Positions 43,782 through 54,155 of a stretch of DNA of 64,000 nt are shown piece after piece (within the stretch, counting starts at the first letter, position 1; each line of letters begins with the position of its first letter). Below the pieces are notes generated by a model. That model saw nothing but the letters and a program-made list of their open reading frames with translations. It did no database searches and was not told the DNA's origin. A program made the translations under genes and the position numbers. The stretch spans positions 62,001 through 126,000 of the forward strand of contig CANFHF010000003.1 of assembly GCA_947446635.1 (NCBI GenBank). The letters are read 5' to 3'. The stretch comes from Flavobacteriaceae bacterium (GTDB taxonomy: Bacteria; Bacteroidota; Bacteroidia; Flavobacteriales; Flavobacteriaceae).

Positions 43782-45110
43782 ATGTATACATTTTCAAGTA
43801 AATTAAAAACATTTTCTCTAATCCTAATGGTCCTTGGTCTTTTAGGAATTGGGTATGGTTTTATATCTGCACCTAAAGATATTCAAGAAGTTGAGGCTAT
43901 TCTTGCCTCCGATGCTCACGGAAGTCATCATGAAGCTTCTAATTCTTCCACTGAAGCACATAGCGTTGCTAGTGAAAATAAAGTTAGTGCTGATGCAGAA
44001 CATAAAGAGCATTTAGAACATGTTTTAAATCAATTGCAAAACAAACCTTGGGCCGCATTGTATGTTGCTTGTATTTTCTTTATGTTGATTTCTCTTGGAG
44101 TTTTGGCTTTTTATGCTATTCAACAAGTAGCACAAGCGGGTTGGTCTCCAGTATTGTTTAGAGTGATGCAAGGAATAACCGCTTATTTGCCTGTTGGGTC
44201 AGTTATTTTCTTCATTGTATTAATGCTTTGTGGCTTTCATTTTAATAACTTATTTATTTGGCTAGACCCTAATGTTGTGGCCGAAGATAAAATTATAGCT
44301 AATAAAATAGGATACTTGAACTTTCTATTCTGGATTATTAGAGCGTCCATATTCTTGATTGGATGGAATCTTTATCGATATTTTTCAAGAAAAAATTGTT
44401 TGGCACAGGACGAAGCAAAAGACGACAGTTTCTACAAAAAGAACTTCAAAATGTCAGCAGCTTTTTTGGTTTTCTTCATAGTTACTGAATCTATTATGTC
44501 TTGGGACTGGATTATGTCAATCGATCCACACTGGTTTAGCACTTTATTCGGATGGTATGTTTTTGCTAGTTTCTTTGTAAGTGGAATTACAACAATTTGT
44601 ATGGTTTCCTTGTATTTGAAATCAAAAGGTTATTTGGAGCATGTCAATACAAGCCATATTCATGATTTAGCTAAATTCATGTTTGGCTTCAGTGTATTTT
44701 GGACCTATTTATGGTTTTCTCAATTCATGTTAATTTGGTATGCCGATATTCCTGAAGAAGTAACTTATTTTGTTACCAGAATTGAAGTTTTTAACCTTCC
44801 TTTCTTTGGCGCAGTTGTTATGAATTTCGTATTTCCAATATTAATTCTAGTAAATACTGATTTCAAAAGAATCAGTTGGGTTTTAGTTATGGCCGGTACG
44901 GTTATTTTATTAGGGCATTATGTTGATTTCTTTAACATGATTATGCCTGGAACGGTAGGTGATCAATGGTTTATTGGGGTTTCAGAAATTGCATCCCTTC
45001 TTTTCTTCCTTGGATTATTTATATATGTTGTTTTTACAGCATTGACAAAAGTGCCATTGTTGCCAAAAAGAAATCCATTTATAGAAGAAAGTAAGCATTT
45101 CCATTATTAA
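43782..45110 (+). CDS. actF: Alternative complex III subunit ActF (NrfD-like)
   Basis: A 442-residue membrane protein with about ten helices, related to ActC (first helix FSLILMVLGLLGIGYGFI; later IMSWDWIMSIDPHWFSTLFG and SVFWTYLWFSQFMLIWYADI). Between helices one and two there is a His- and Glu-rich segment (SDAHGSHHEASNSSTEAHS, AEHKEHLEHV) of unknown role, possibly metal binding. No haem motif. It is the last ACIII gene, followed by coxB after 19 bases. Confidence 0.92.
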   Translation: MYTFSSKLKTFSLILMVLGLLGIGYGFISAPKDIQEVEAILASDAHGSHHEASNSSTEAHSVASENKVSADAEHKEHLEHVLNQLQNKPWAALYVACIFFMLISLGVLAFYAIQQVAQAGWSPVLFRVMQGITAYLPVGSVIFFIVLMLCGFHFNNLFIWLDPNVVAEDKIIANKIGYLNFLFWIIRASIFLIGWNLYRYFSRKNCLAQDEAKDDSFYKKNFKMSAAFLVFFIVTESIMSWDWIMSIDPHWFSTLFGWYVFASFFVSGITTICMVSLYLKSKGYLEHVNTSHIHDLAKFMFGFSVFWTYLWFSQFMLIWYADIPEEVTYFVTRIEVFNLPFFGAVVMNFVFPILILVNTDFKRISWVLVMAGTVILLGHYVDFFNMIMPGTVGDQWFIGVSEIASLLFFLGLFIYVVFTALTKVPLLPKRNPFIEESKHFHY

Positions 45111-45129
45111 TATTTTAAAGAAAATTTAG

Positions 45130-46284
45130 ATGACAAGTTTGTTGGTAATTATAGTTTTAGTTTTATTGGCTATTGCATTATGGCAATTGACTAAGATATT
45201 CGATTTGACTCAAGTTGGCGCAAGTAAGGATCTTTCTCAAGTCGCTAATGATGAGGATAATAACACGCAAGGGTATTTGATGTTTGGTTTCTTAGCATTC
45301 ATATACATTTTCACCATTTACGGATTATTTAAATGGGGCCCTTTAGTATTGCACACCCCTGCTTCTGAACATGGTGGTACCGTAGATAATTTAATGAATA
45401 TTACATGGATTATAATTTTTGCAGTTCAGGCAATAACACAGGTTTTATTGCATTATTTCGCCTTCAAATACAGAGGAAATAAAGATCAAAAAGCGTTGTA
45501 TTTTTCTGATAGTACTAAATTAGAAGTGATTTGGAGTGGTATTCCAGCAGTTGTTTTAGCTGTTTTAATTCTTTATGGATTGTACGCTTGGACCAACATT
45601 ATGTTTATAGACGAGGATGAAGATACTGTCGTAATTGAATTATATGCTCAGCAATTCAAATGGACCGCACGATATTCGGGTGAAGATAATGTTCTTGGAA
45701 AAGCTAATGTGAGGCTTATTGAAGGTGTTAATACTTTGGGGGTTGATTTATCAGACCCAAATGCACAAGATGATATTGTAGTTTCTGAATTGCACATCCC
45801 AAAAGGAAAAAAAATCCATTTTAAATTTCGTTCTCAAGACGTCTTACATTCAGCATACATGCCGTATTTCAGAGCGCAAATGAACTGCGTTCCAGGAATG
45901 GTTACGGAATTTGCTTATAAGCCTATTTATACTACTGAAGAGTATAGAGAATTGCCTTATATGATTGAAAAAGTAGCAAACATTAATAGAATTAGAGCCG
46001 AAAAAAGTATAGAACTTCTTGCAAACGGCGAAACAGCTCTTGATCCGTATGCTTTTGACTTTTTATTACTTTGTAATAAAATTTGCGGGGCTTCCCATTA
46101 TAACATGCAAATGAAAATAGTTGTGGATACACCAGCAGACTATAAAAAATGGTTAAGTGATAAGCCTACATTAGTTCAGGAAGTTAAAACCGCCAATGCC
46201 CCAGCGCCCGCTTTGGATGGAACTGGGAAAGATTCAACTAAAGCTACTGATACTGCCGCTATGGCTAAGATAGTCATGAAATAA
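45130..46284 (+). CDS. coxB: Cytochrome c oxidase subunit II
   Basis: A 384-residue subunit of the aa3-type oxidase. N-terminal helix (SLLVIIVLVLLAIALWQL) and further helices near 50-70, 95-115 and 140-160, then a cupredoxin domain with the CuA site: His in LHSAYMPYFRAQMNCVPGM (about 238) and CNKICGASHYNM (C-x3-C-x3-H-x2-M, about residues 315-326), complete. Electrons from ActE/ActA enter here. The end is an Ala/Thr/Lys-rich tail. Subunits III and IV are not in this window. Confidence 0.95.
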   Translation: MTSLLVIIVLVLLAIALWQLTKIFDLTQVGASKDLSQVANDEDNNTQGYLMFGFLAFIYIFTIYGLFKWGPLVLHTPASEHGGTVDNLMNITWIIIFAVQAITQVLLHYFAFKYRGNKDQKALYFSDSTKLEVIWSGIPAVVLAVLILYGLYAWTNIMFIDEDEDTVVIELYAQQFKWTARYSGEDNVLGKANVRLIEGVNTLGVDLSDPNAQDDIVVSELHIPKGKKIHFKFRSQDVLHSAYMPYFRAQMNCVPGMVTEFAYKPIYTTEEYRELPYMIEKVANINRIRAEKSIELLANGETALDPYAFDFLLLCNKICGASHYNMQMKIVVDTPADYKKWLSDKPTLVQEVKTANAPAPALDGTGKDSTKATDTAAMAKIVMK

Positions 46285-46313
46285 TTATTTAAGAAAATTT
46301 AAAGTACACATAT

Positions 46314-48110
46314 ATGTCAGCAGAAGGTCACGATCACACACAAGATCACGAACACGAACACCACCATAAAGACACTTTTATTACTAAATATATTTTTAGT
46401 ATAGATCACAAAATGATTGCCAAACAATACTTGTTAACAGGTATTATTATGGGGGTTATTGGGGTTGCTATTTCTTTACTTTTTAGATTACAACTAGCTT
46501 GGCCAGAACAATCTTTTAAGATTTTTAGTATTGTACTTGGCGATAGTTATGCTCCTGATGGAGTAATGTTAAATGATAGGTATTTGGCATTGGTAACGAT
46601 TCATGGAACCATCATGGTGTTCTTTGTTCTTACCGCCGCATTGAGCGGTACGTTTAGTAATTTGTTAATTCCTCTTCAATTGGGCGCTAGAGATATGGCT
46701 TCGGGTTTCTTAAATATGGTGTCTTATTGGTTATTTTTTCTTTCCAGTATTTTAATGGTATCCTCACTTTTTGTTGAATCGGGACCGGCATCTGCGGGAT
46801 GGACAATTTACCCTCCATTGAGTGCCTTACCTCAAGCTATTCCAGGTTCTGGAGCAGGGATGACTATGTGGTTGGTATCTATGGCCGTATTTATTGCTGC
46901 CTCTTTAATGGGATCTTTAAATTATATTGTAACGGTTATTAATTTAAGAACTAAAGGTATGTCGTTAACTAGAATGCCTCTTACGATATGGGCTTTCTTT
47001 GTTACCGCTATTATTGGAGTAATTTCATTCCCAGTATTATTATCGGCTGCTTTGTTATTAATTTTTGACAGAAGTTTCGGAACCTCATTTTTCTTATCAG
47101 ACATCTATATTGCAGGAGAGGTTTTACATTATCAAGGTGGTTCTCCTGTTTTGTTTGAGCACCTATTTTGGTTTTTGGGGCATCCGGAAGTATATATTAT
47201 TTTACTACCTGCATTAGGAATTACTTCGGAAGTTATTGCAACCAATTCTCGTAAGCCTATTTTTGGATACAGAGCCATGATTATGTCTATATTGGCCATC
47301 GCTTTTTTATCTACCATAGTTTGGGGTCACCATATGTTTATAACGGGGATGAATCCGTTCCTTGGATCGGTGTTTACATTCACCACTTTATTGATTGCTA
47401 TTCCTTCGGCTGTTAAAGCGTTTAACTATATCACTACTTTGTGGAAAGGTAATTTGCAATTGAACCCTGCCATGTTGTTTTCTATCGGTTTGGTTTCCAC
47501 ATTCATTACAGGAGGTTTAACGGGAATTATTCTTGGCGATAGTACTTTGGATATCAATGTGCATGATACTTATTTTGTAGTGGCTCACTTCCACTTGGTA
47601 ATGGGTATTTCTGCACTTTACGGAATGTTTGCTGGAATATACCATTGGTTTCCAAAAATGTTTGGAAGAATGTTGAATAAAAATCTTGGATATATTCACT
47701 TTTGGGCAACTGCAGTTTGTGCTTATGGTGTGTTTTTTCCAATGCATTTTATAGGATTAGCAGGATTACCAAGACGTTATTATACTAATACTAACTTTCC
47801 TTTATTTGATGATTTACAAAATGTAAATGTTTTGATTACTGTTTTCGCTTTGATTGGTGGGGCATTCCAATTGGTGTTTTTGTACAACTTCTTCAGTAGT
47901 ATTTTCTACGGTAAGAAAACGGTTCAAAACCCATGGAAATCGAATACTTTAGAATGGACAGCGCCTATTAAACATATTCACGGAAACTGGGAAGGTGAAA
48001 TTCCTCATGTTCACCGTTGGCCATACGATTACAGCAAACCAGGTCATGACGAAGATTTTGTTCCTCAAAATGTTCCGATGAAAGAGGGTGAAGAAGTTTT
48101 ACACCATTAA
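46314..48110 (+). CDS. coxA: Cytochrome c oxidase subunit I
   Basis: A 598-residue haem-copper oxidase core, about 12 helices. Haem a ligand His in VTIHGTIMVFF, CuB His with cross-linked Tyr in FWFLGHPEVYIILLPALG, CuB His pair in VWGHHMFITG, and haem a3/a ligands in VHDTYFVVAHFHLVMG. All ligands are present. The YI of HPEVYI fits the A-family. The N-terminus is unusually His-rich (EGHDHTQDHEHEHHHKD), lying on the cytoplasmic side. Reduces O2 to water and pumps protons. Last gene of the operon; terminator at 48130. Confidence 0.97.
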   Translation: MSAEGHDHTQDHEHEHHHKDTFITKYIFSIDHKMIAKQYLLTGIIMGVIGVAISLLFRLQLAWPEQSFKIFSIVLGDSYAPDGVMLNDRYLALVTIHGTIMVFFVLTAALSGTFSNLLIPLQLGARDMASGFLNMVSYWLFFLSSILMVSSLFVESGPASAGWTIYPPLSALPQAIPGSGAGMTMWLVSMAVFIAASLMGSLNYIVTVINLRTKGMSLTRMPLTIWAFFVTAIIGVISFPVLLSAALLLIFDRSFGTSFFLSDIYIAGEVLHYQGGSPVLFEHLFWFLGHPEVYIILLPALGITSEVIATNSRKPIFGYRAMIMSILAIAFLSTIVWGHHMFITGMNPFLGSVFTFTTLLIAIPSAVKAFNYITTLWKGNLQLNPAMLFSIGLVSTFITGGLTGIILGDSTLDINVHDTYFVVAHFHLVMGISALYGMFAGIYHWFPKMFGRMLNKNLGYIHFWATAVCAYGVFFPMHFIGLAGLPRRYYTNTNFPLFDDLQNVNVLITVFALIGGAFQLVFLYNFFSSIFYGKKTVQNPWKSNTLEWTAPIKHIHGNWEGEIPHVHRWPYDYSKPGHDEDFVPQNVPMKEGEEVLHH

Positions 48111-48129
48111 TATATTTCAATACAATACT

Positions 48130-48160
48130 AAAATGCCTTTCGAAATGAAAGGCATTTTTA
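48130..48160 (+). terminator. Intrinsic terminator of the act-cox operon
   Basis: AAATGCCTTTC pairs with GAAAGGCATTT around a short loop, followed by TTTTATTT. Shortly before ruvB. Confidence 0.85.
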
Positions 48161-48168
48161 TTTGCTTA

Positions 48169-48185
48169 TAACTTTGTTATATTTG
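48169..48185 (+). promoter_or_regulatory. Predicted -7 boxes of ruvB, very close to its start
   Basis: Two overlapping TAnnTTTG matches, TAACTTTG (48169-48176) and TATATTTG (48178-48185). The ruvB ATG follows only 4-13 bases later, so the transcript would be leaderless or nearly so. Confidence 0.45.
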
Positions 48186-48189
48186 TAAC

Positions 48190-49212
48190 ATGAATGAAAA
48201 TTTAGACCCAACAACCAACAGCTTTAATTCAGAGGAATTTGATCTCGAAAAAAAATTGAGACCCTTATCTTTTGATGATTTTGCTGGGCAAGAGCAAATA
48301 TTAGAAAACTTGAAAGTTTTCGTTCAGGCAGCGAATCAAAGAAACGAAGCACTTGATCATACCCTTTTTCACGGGCCTCCGGGATTAGGAAAAACGACTT
48401 TGGCAAACATACTTGCCAATGAGCTACAAGTAGGAATAAAAATCACTTCAGGACCCGTTTTAGACAAGCCAGGAGATTTAGCAGGTTTGTTGACCAATCT
48501 CGAAGAAAGAGACGTTCTCTTTATTGATGAAATTCATCGGTTGAGTCCAATTGTTGAAGAATATTTATACTCGGCGATGGAAGATTTCAAGATTGATATT
48601 ATGATTGAATCTGGGCCCAATGCCAGAACCGTTCAAATTAATCTGAACCCTTTCACTTTAATTGGTGCTACTACTCGTTCGGGTTTATTAACGGCTCCAA
48701 TGAGAGCCCGTTTCGGAATATCCTCTCGCTTGCAATATTACACCACCGAACTTTTGACTACCATAGTCGAACGAAGTGCCACGATTTTAAAAATGCCTAT
48801 TTCGATGGAAGCTGCCATCGAAATTGCGGGTCGAAGTAGGGGAACACCCCGTATTGCGAATGCTTTACTGCGTCGCGTACGTGATTTTGCCCAAATCAAA
48901 GGAAATGGCACCATCGATATTGAAATTGCTCGTTACGCCTTAAAAGCGTTGAATGTGGATGCGCATGGTTTGGACGAAATGGACAATAAAATTCTTAATA
49001 CTATTATCGATAAATTCAAGGGAGGCCCTGTTGGTTTGTCCACTTTGGCTACAGCCGTATCCGAAAGCAGTGAAACAATCGAAGAAGTCTATGAGCCCTT
49101 TTTAATCCAGGAAGGTTTCATTATGCGAACACCAAGAGGTCGTGAAGTCACCGAGAAAGCATACAAGCATCTTGGTAAAGTAAGAACGAATATTCAAGGA
49201 GGTCTTTTTTAA
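48190..49212 (+). CDS. ruvB: Holliday junction branch-migration ATPase RuvB
   Basis: A 340-residue AAA+ motor that, with RuvA, drives branch migration of Holliday junctions. Walker [12 protein letters not shown] (about residue 60-70), Walker [13 protein letters not shown] (about 110), sensor/Arg-finger segment [15 protein letters not shown], and the C-terminal winged helix ending [17 protein letters not shown]. Full length. The start is the only methionine before the conserved [14 protein letters not shown], so ATG 48190 is secure even though the promoter boxes lie very close. Confidence 0.96.
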   Translation: MNENLDPTTNSFNSEEFDLEKKLRPLSFDDFAGQEQILENLKVFVQAANQRNEALDHTLFHGPPGLGKTTLANILANELQVGIKITSGPVLDKPGDLAGLLTNLEERDVLFIDEIHRLSPIVEEYLYSAMEDFKIDIMIESGPNARTVQINLNPFTLIGATTRSGLLTAPMRARFGISSRLQYYTTELLTTIVERSATILKMPISMEAAIEIAGRSRGTPRIANALLRRVRDFAQIKGNGTIDIEIARYALKALNVDAHGLDEMDNKILNTIIDKFKGGPVGLSTLATAVSESSETIEEVYEPFLIQEGFIMRTPRGREVTEKAYKHLGKVRTNIQGGLF

Positions 49213-49220
49213 TCTTTCAG

Positions 49221-50150
49221 TTGATCAATAACAAAGAAAAATATACATCTTTCATAAAATCCGAAGCCAAACGCCTCGGGTTTTTGTCTTGTGGTATATC
49301 TAAAGCGGGATTTTTGGAAGACGAAGCCCCGCGATTAGAACATTGGTTAAACAAGCAAATGAACGGCCAAATGTCCTATATGGAAAATAATTTTGACAAA
49401 AGATTAAATCCAACTTTATTGGTCGATGATGCCAAAAGCGTTGTGTCTCTTTTGTTGAATTATTACCCTTCCGAATTCCAAAATCAAGAATCCTATAAAA
49501 TTTCAAAATACGCCTACGGACAGGATTACCATTTTGTCATCAAAGAGAAACTCAAGGAATTGTTGTTCTCTATTCAATCCACTATTGGAGAAGTTTCGGG
49601 TCGGGCTTTCGTAGATTCTGCTCCTATTTTAGATAAGGCTTGGGCTGCCAAAAGTGGGCTTGGTTGGCTTGGTAAGAATAGCAACCTGCTAACTCAAAAA
49701 GTGGGTTCTTTTTATTTCATCGCTGAACTCATTATTGATTTGGATTTAGAATATGATCAAGCAACCACTGACCATTGCGGCAGCTGCACAGCCTGCATTG
49801 ATGCTTGTCCAACTCAGGCTATTGTTGCGCCTTATGTGGTTGACGGCAGCAAATGCATTTCCTATTTCACCATAGAACTCAAGGAAAATATTCCCCACGA
49901 AATGAAAGGGAATTTTAATGATTGGGCTTTTGGTTGTGATGTGTGTCAAGATGTGTGTCCTTGGAATAAATTTTCAAAAGCCCATAAAGAGCCTCTTTTC
50001 AATCCCAATTCAGAATTACTTTCTATGTCTAAGAAAGATTGGACAGAAATTACCGAAGAAACTTTTAAAGTGGTGTTTAAAAACTCACCATTGAAAAGGG
50101 CAAAATTTGAAGGATTAAAACGGAATATCGATTTCTTGAATCTTGACTAA
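49221..50150 (+). CDS. queG: Epoxyqueuosine reductase QueG
   Basis: A 309-residue cobalamin/iron-sulfur enzyme for the last step of queuosine synthesis in tRNA. N-terminal catalytic part with [20 protein letters not shown] and [20 protein letters not shown], and two [4Fe-4S] motifs [16 protein letters not shown] (about 186-201) and [12 protein letters not shown] (about 233-244). The reading frame begins with TTG at 49221 ([10 protein letters not shown]); there is no in-frame ATG before the conserved region, so TTG is the likely start. Eight bases after ruvB, probably the same transcript. Confidence 0.93.
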   Translation: MINNKEKYTSFIKSEAKRLGFLSCGISKAGFLEDEAPRLEHWLNKQMNGQMSYMENNFDKRLNPTLLVDDAKSVVSLLLNYYPSEFQNQESYKISKYAYGQDYHFVIKEKLKELLFSIQSTIGEVSGRAFVDSAPILDKAWAAKSGLGWLGKNSNLLTQKVGSFYFIAELIIDLDLEYDQATTDHCGSCTACIDACPTQAIVAPYVVDGSKCISYFTIELKENIPHEMKGNFNDWAFGCDVCQDVCPWNKFSKAHKEPLFNPNSELLSMSKKDWTEITEETFKVVFKNSPLKRAKFEGLKRNIDFLNLD

Positions 50151-50174
50151 CGGATTGTTTAAAACACCCGATTT

Positions 50175-53012
50175 CTAATGCGCTTCTAGCCAGTCTCTTC
50201 CTGAGCCTAACTCAACATCCAACGGAACTTCCATTGTAAAGGCATTTTCCATTTCATGTTTAATCATGGGTTGAATTCTTTCGAGTTCCGACTTGTGTAC
50301 ATCAAAAACAAGCTCATCATGAACCTGCAACAACATCTTTGATTTCCAATTTTCAGAAGTTAGTTTTTTATGGATATTAATCATTGCAATTTTTATAATA
50401 TCGGCAGCGCTTCCCTGGATTGGAGCATTTACGGCATTGCGTTCGGCTCCGCCACGAACAATGGCATTTTGTGAATTTATATCTTTCAAATAACGACGTC
50501 TTCCTAAAATAGTTTGCACATACCCGTGTTCTCTCGCAAACTGAATTTGCTCATTTATATACGATTTCAATCTTGGATAGGTTTGATAATACGCCTCAAT
50601 TAAGGTAGCGCTTTCGCTTCTGGACAACGAAGTTTGATTACTCAGTCCGAAGGCCGAAACCCCATAAATAATACCGAAATTCACCGTTTTGGCGTGACTT
50701 CTTTGTTCGCGAGTCACTTCTTCGAGCGGAACATTAAAAACCTTTGAAGCGGTTGATTTGTGTATGTCTTCGTGGTTTTTAAAGGCGGCAATCATAATTG
50801 ATTCGCCACTCAAAGCGGCAATAATCCGCAATTCTATTTGAGAATAATCCGCAGAAACCAAGGTGTAATTTTCATCTCGGGCAACAAATGCTTTCCTGAT
50901 TTGACGTCCACGTTCGGTACGAATTGGAATATTCTGCAAGTTTGGATTATTAGAGCTCAAACGACCCGTCGCAGCAACAGTTTGCATATAATCCGTGTGT
51001 ATGCGGTTCGTTATTTTGTCCACTTGGTTCGGCAGCGCTTCCACATAGGTATTTTGCAATTTTATGAGTTGGCGCCAATCGAGAATGGCTGCTACAATGG
51101 GATAATCGACGGCCAAATAGCTTAAAATTTCTTCGCCCGTTGCGTATTGTCCCGTTTTTGTTTTCTTTTGTTTGGCTCCGCCAATTTTGAGTTTGTCAAA
51201 TAAAACTTCTCCTAATTGTTTTGGAGACGCTAAGTTGAAAGAATGACCGGCAGTTTCATAAATGGATTTCTCCAATGATTTAATGTCTATGTCTAATTCT
51301 TTCGACAATGATTTCAGAAAATCAACATCCACTCTAATCCCTTCTTTTTCCATATCGGCAAGTACTTTTACCAATGGAATTTCAATATCTTCAAACAGTT
51401 TTTTGGTTTCCGTTTTGTCCAGCTCCAATGTGAAAAGCTCTTTTAGCTGCAAGGTTACATCAGCATCTTCAACAGCATATTCCTTGATTACTTCTAATTC
51501 GACGTCCCGCATCGATTTCTGGTTTTTACCTTTTTTGCCAATCAAATCTTCGATGGATTTTGGGGAATATTGTAAATAGGTTTCCGATAAAATATCCATA
51601 TTATGACGCATATCTGGATTGAGGAGATAATGCGCAATCATAGTGTCGAATAATTTTCCTTCTACCTTGATATTGTAATTGGAAAGAATTTTTAAGTCGT
51701 ATTTTAAATTCTGGCCAATTTTTTCGATACTTCTATTTTCAAAAAACGGAATAAATATATTGATTAAATCTTGTGCCTCTTTCTGATTTTCCGGAAACGG
51801 AACATAAAAGCCTCTTCCTTTTTCATAAGAGAATGAAATGCCAACCAATTCCGCGTGTAAAGCATCTAGGCCAGTAGTTTCGGTATCAAAACAAACCGAA
51901 GTTTGATTTTGAAGTTTTTGCAACAGCAATTTCACTCCTAAATCGCCTTGGATAATCTGATAAGAATGTTTGGTGTTTTCTAATGAACTGTAATATTGAT
52001 GTCTTGTTTCTCCCGAAGTTTCATCGTGATGCGAACTGCCAAAAAGATCAAATTGTTCTTCGTTTTTGGGTTGTGGTTTTTTATATAATTTGGCTTCGTC
52101 TAGGGGAGCATTTGTTGTTGCCGTTCCGCCTTTTTTGAAGATGGCGTCAAATTGTTCCGCCATTCTTCGAAATTCGAGTTCGTTGAAAAGCGCATCGGTT
52201 TTATCAACATCGGGAGTCGATAATTCATAATCGGTTTCATCAAAAACAACGGGGCAATCTAGTAGAATGGTTGCCAAGGTTTTAGATAATAATCCTTTTT
52301 CCTTGTTAGCTTCAATGTTTTCTTTCATTTTGCCTTTCAGCTTGTCCGTATTGGCCAAAAGGTTTTCCATGGTGCCAAATTCCTTCAGTAGTTTCTTGGC
52401 CGTTACTTCACCTACACCGGGAAGTCCTGGAATATTATCGGCCGCATCACCCATCATTCCTAGAAAGTCAATCACTTGGTCAGGCCTTTCTATTTCAAAT
52501 TTTTCCAATACTTCTGGAACGCCCCAAATTTCTATTCCGTTTCCCATTCGAGCGGGTTTGTACATAAAAATATTTTCGGAAACTAGCTGTGCAAAATCCT
52601 TGTCTGGCGTGACCATAAAGACTTTGTAATTCTGCTTTTCGGCTTGTTTGGCGATGGTTCCAATTAAATCATCGGCTTCATAGCCTTTGACTTCAATAAT
52701 AGGAATGTGCATCGCTTTTAATAATTCTTGAATATAAGGAACAGCAATTTTTATGGCTTCGGGAGTGGCATCGCGATGGGCTTTGTATTCTGGAAATATT
52801 TCGTTTCTCAATTGGCTTCCACCCTTGTCAAAAGCCACGGCCAAATGGTCTGGTTTTTCGCGCTTGATCACATCCATCAAAGAGTTCATAAACCCCATAA
52901 TCGCAGAGGTGTCCATTCCTTTGGAATTTATTCTTGGATTTTTTATAAAAGCATAATAACCGCGAAATATAAGAGCATAAGCATCGAGAAGGAAAAGTCG
53001 TTTTTGTGACAT
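50175..53012 (-). CDS. polA: DNA polymerase I
   Basis: A 945-residue polymerase with all three domains. 5'-3' exonuclease (1-~290; KRLFLLDAYALIFRGYYAF, MVTPDKDFAQLVSE, NIPGLPGVGEVTAKKLL). 3'-5' exonuclease (~345-540) with an intact FDTETTG and a VEDADVTLQL segment, so probably proofreading. Family A polymerase (~560-945) with motif A SADYSQIELRIIAALSGE, finger helix RSHAKTVNFGIIYGVSAFGL and motif C LLQVHDELVFDV. All catalytic acids are visible. It repairs gaps and removes primers. Convergent with queG; upstream lies copy 2 of the dispersed repeat. Confidence 0.97.
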   Translation of the reverse strand: MSQKRLFLLDAYALIFRGYYAFIKNPRINSKGMDTSAIMGFMNSLMDVIKREKPDHLAVAFDKGGSQLRNEIFPEYKAHRDATPEAIKIAVPYIQELLKAMHIPIIEVKGYEADDLIGTIAKQAEKQNYKVFMVTPDKDFAQLVSENIFMYKPARMGNGIEIWGVPEVLEKFEIERPDQVIDFLGMMGDAADNIPGLPGVGEVTAKKLLKEFGTMENLLANTDKLKGKMKENIEANKEKGLLSKTLATILLDCPVVFDETDYELSTPDVDKTDALFNELEFRRMAEQFDAIFKKGGTATTNAPLDEAKLYKKPQPKNEEQFDLFGSSHHDETSGETRHQYYSSLENTKHSYQIIQGDLGVKLLLQKLQNQTSVCFDTETTGLDALHAELVGISFSYEKGRGFYVPFPENQKEAQDLINIFIPFFENRSIEKIGQNLKYDLKILSNYNIKVEGKLFDTMIAHYLLNPDMRHNMDILSETYLQYSPKSIEDLIGKKGKNQKSMRDVELEVIKEYAVEDADVTLQLKELFTLELDKTETKKLFEDIEIPLVKVLADMEKEGIRVDVDFLKSLSKELDIDIKSLEKSIYETAGHSFNLASPKQLGEVLFDKLKIGGAKQKKTKTGQYATGEEILSYLAVDYPIVAAILDWRQLIKLQNTYVEALPNQVDKITNRIHTDYMQTVAATGRLSSNNPNLQNIPIRTERGRQIRKAFVARDENYTLVSADYSQIELRIIAALSGESIMIAAFKNHEDIHKSTASKVFNVPLEEVTREQRSHAKTVNFGIIYGVSAFGLSNQTSLSRSESATLIEAYYQTYPRLKSYINEQIQFAREHGYVQTILGRRRYLKDINSQNAIVRGGAERNAVNAPIQGSAADIIKIAMINIHKKLTSENWKSKMLLQVHDELVFDVHKSELERIQPMIKHEMENAFTMEVPLDVELGSGRDWLEAH

Positions 53013-53131
53013 GATGAAATAAATTAGTAAAGCGTAAAAGTAACGAAAGTTTAAAACTTTTTGAGATGTTTTGTCCTAGTTTAAATAGGGATTATTAAAA
53101 AGCCGACTTTAGCCAAGGACTGATTAAAAAA

Positions 53132-53188
53132 CTTCTTATAAACAACCGATTTTAAGGATGATTTGTGATAGTATTTTCATAATTTTAA
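53132..53188. repeat. Dispersed intergenic repeat, copy 2
   Basis: Same element as 24319-24375 (48/57 identical, 22 in a row at 53149-53170). Lies between divergent polA and the aldo/keto reductase gene; the second small match CAAAATCGT is at 53209. Confidence 0.75.
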
Positions 53189-53253
53189 GGTTTTTAAAAT
53201 AGGAACATCAAAATCGTGAATTCACTTTTATAATTTATAAGAATATAAATAAA

Positions 53254-54126
53254 ATGACCAAAACACCTTTTTCAAAAATTATTGCCGGCACCATGACCTG
53301 GGGAATATGGGGCAAAAATCTAGACAAAAACCAGATGATTGACTTAATGAATTCCTGCCTAGAAACTGGAATTACGACATTTGATCATGCCGATATTTAT
53401 GGAGGGTATACCAATGAAGCCGCTTTTGGAGCCGCTTTTGCCGAAAGCGGAATTAACAGAAAAAAAATCCAACTGATTTCGAAATGCGGCATCCAATTAG
53501 TGTCAGAAAATAGGTCTGCCAAAATAAAGCATTACAACTATTCAAAATCCCATATTATTGGGTCAGCCGAACAATCGCTGAAAAATTTGAAAACAGATTA
53601 CTTGGACTTGCTTTTGTTGCACCGGCCAAGTCCATTGATGCAAGCCGACGAGGTTGCCGAAGCGATTGAAAAACTCAAGACCGAAGGCAAAATATTGGAG
53701 TTTGGAGTTTCCAATTTCACCCCAACACAAACCGATTTAATTCAAGCTAAAGCTGAAATAAAGTACAACCAAATCGAGTTTTCGGTAACCCATTTTGATG
53801 CGATGCTCAACGGAAGTTTAGACCACATGCAAACAAACAGTATTCAACCGATGTGCTGGTCCCCGCTGGGAACCGTTTTTAAAAAAGACGACGAAAAATC
53901 CATTCGAATAAAGAAATTAGCGAAGCAACTCTCGACAAAATACAATGCTGAAATGGATGTTTTGCTTCTCGCTTGGATTTTGAAACATCCATCGGGAATT
54001 TTACCCGTTTTTGGTACAGCAGATAAGACCCGAATTGCCAAATTGATGAAGGCTACAACTATCGAAATGGAACTAGAAGATTGGTTTGCTTTTTGGACAG
54101 AAAGCGCCGGGAGTGAGATCCCTTGA
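53254..54126 (+). CDS. Aldo/keto reductase
   Basis: A 290-residue (beta/alpha)8 NADPH-dependent oxidoreductase of the YdhF-like group. Active site Asp and Tyr in TTFDHADIYGGYTNEAAFG (about 41-59), Lys in LISKCGIQL (about 82), His in YLDLLLLHRPSPLMQ (about 122). IEFSVTHFD and MCWSPLGTVFKK are family-typical, and GILPVFGTADKTRIAKL near 262 carries the NADPH-binding part. The tetrad looks intact. Natural substrate unknown. First gene of a plus-strand trio with 29- and 21-base gaps. Confidence 0.85.
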   Translation: MTKTPFSKIIAGTMTWGIWGKNLDKNQMIDLMNSCLETGITTFDHADIYGGYTNEAAFGAAFAESGINRKKIQLISKCGIQLVSENRSAKIKHYNYSKSHIIGSAEQSLKNLKTDYLDLLLLHRPSPLMQADEVAEAIEKLKTEGKILEFGVSNFTPTQTDLIQAKAEIKYNQIEFSVTHFDAMLNGSLDHMQTNSIQPMCWSPLGTVFKKDDEKSIRIKKLAKQLSTKYNAEMDVLLLAWILKHPSGILPVFGTADKTRIAKLMKATTIEMELEDWFAFWTESAGSEIP

Positions 54127-54155
54127 TTGGTATTCGATTTTAAATCCGAAATCAA

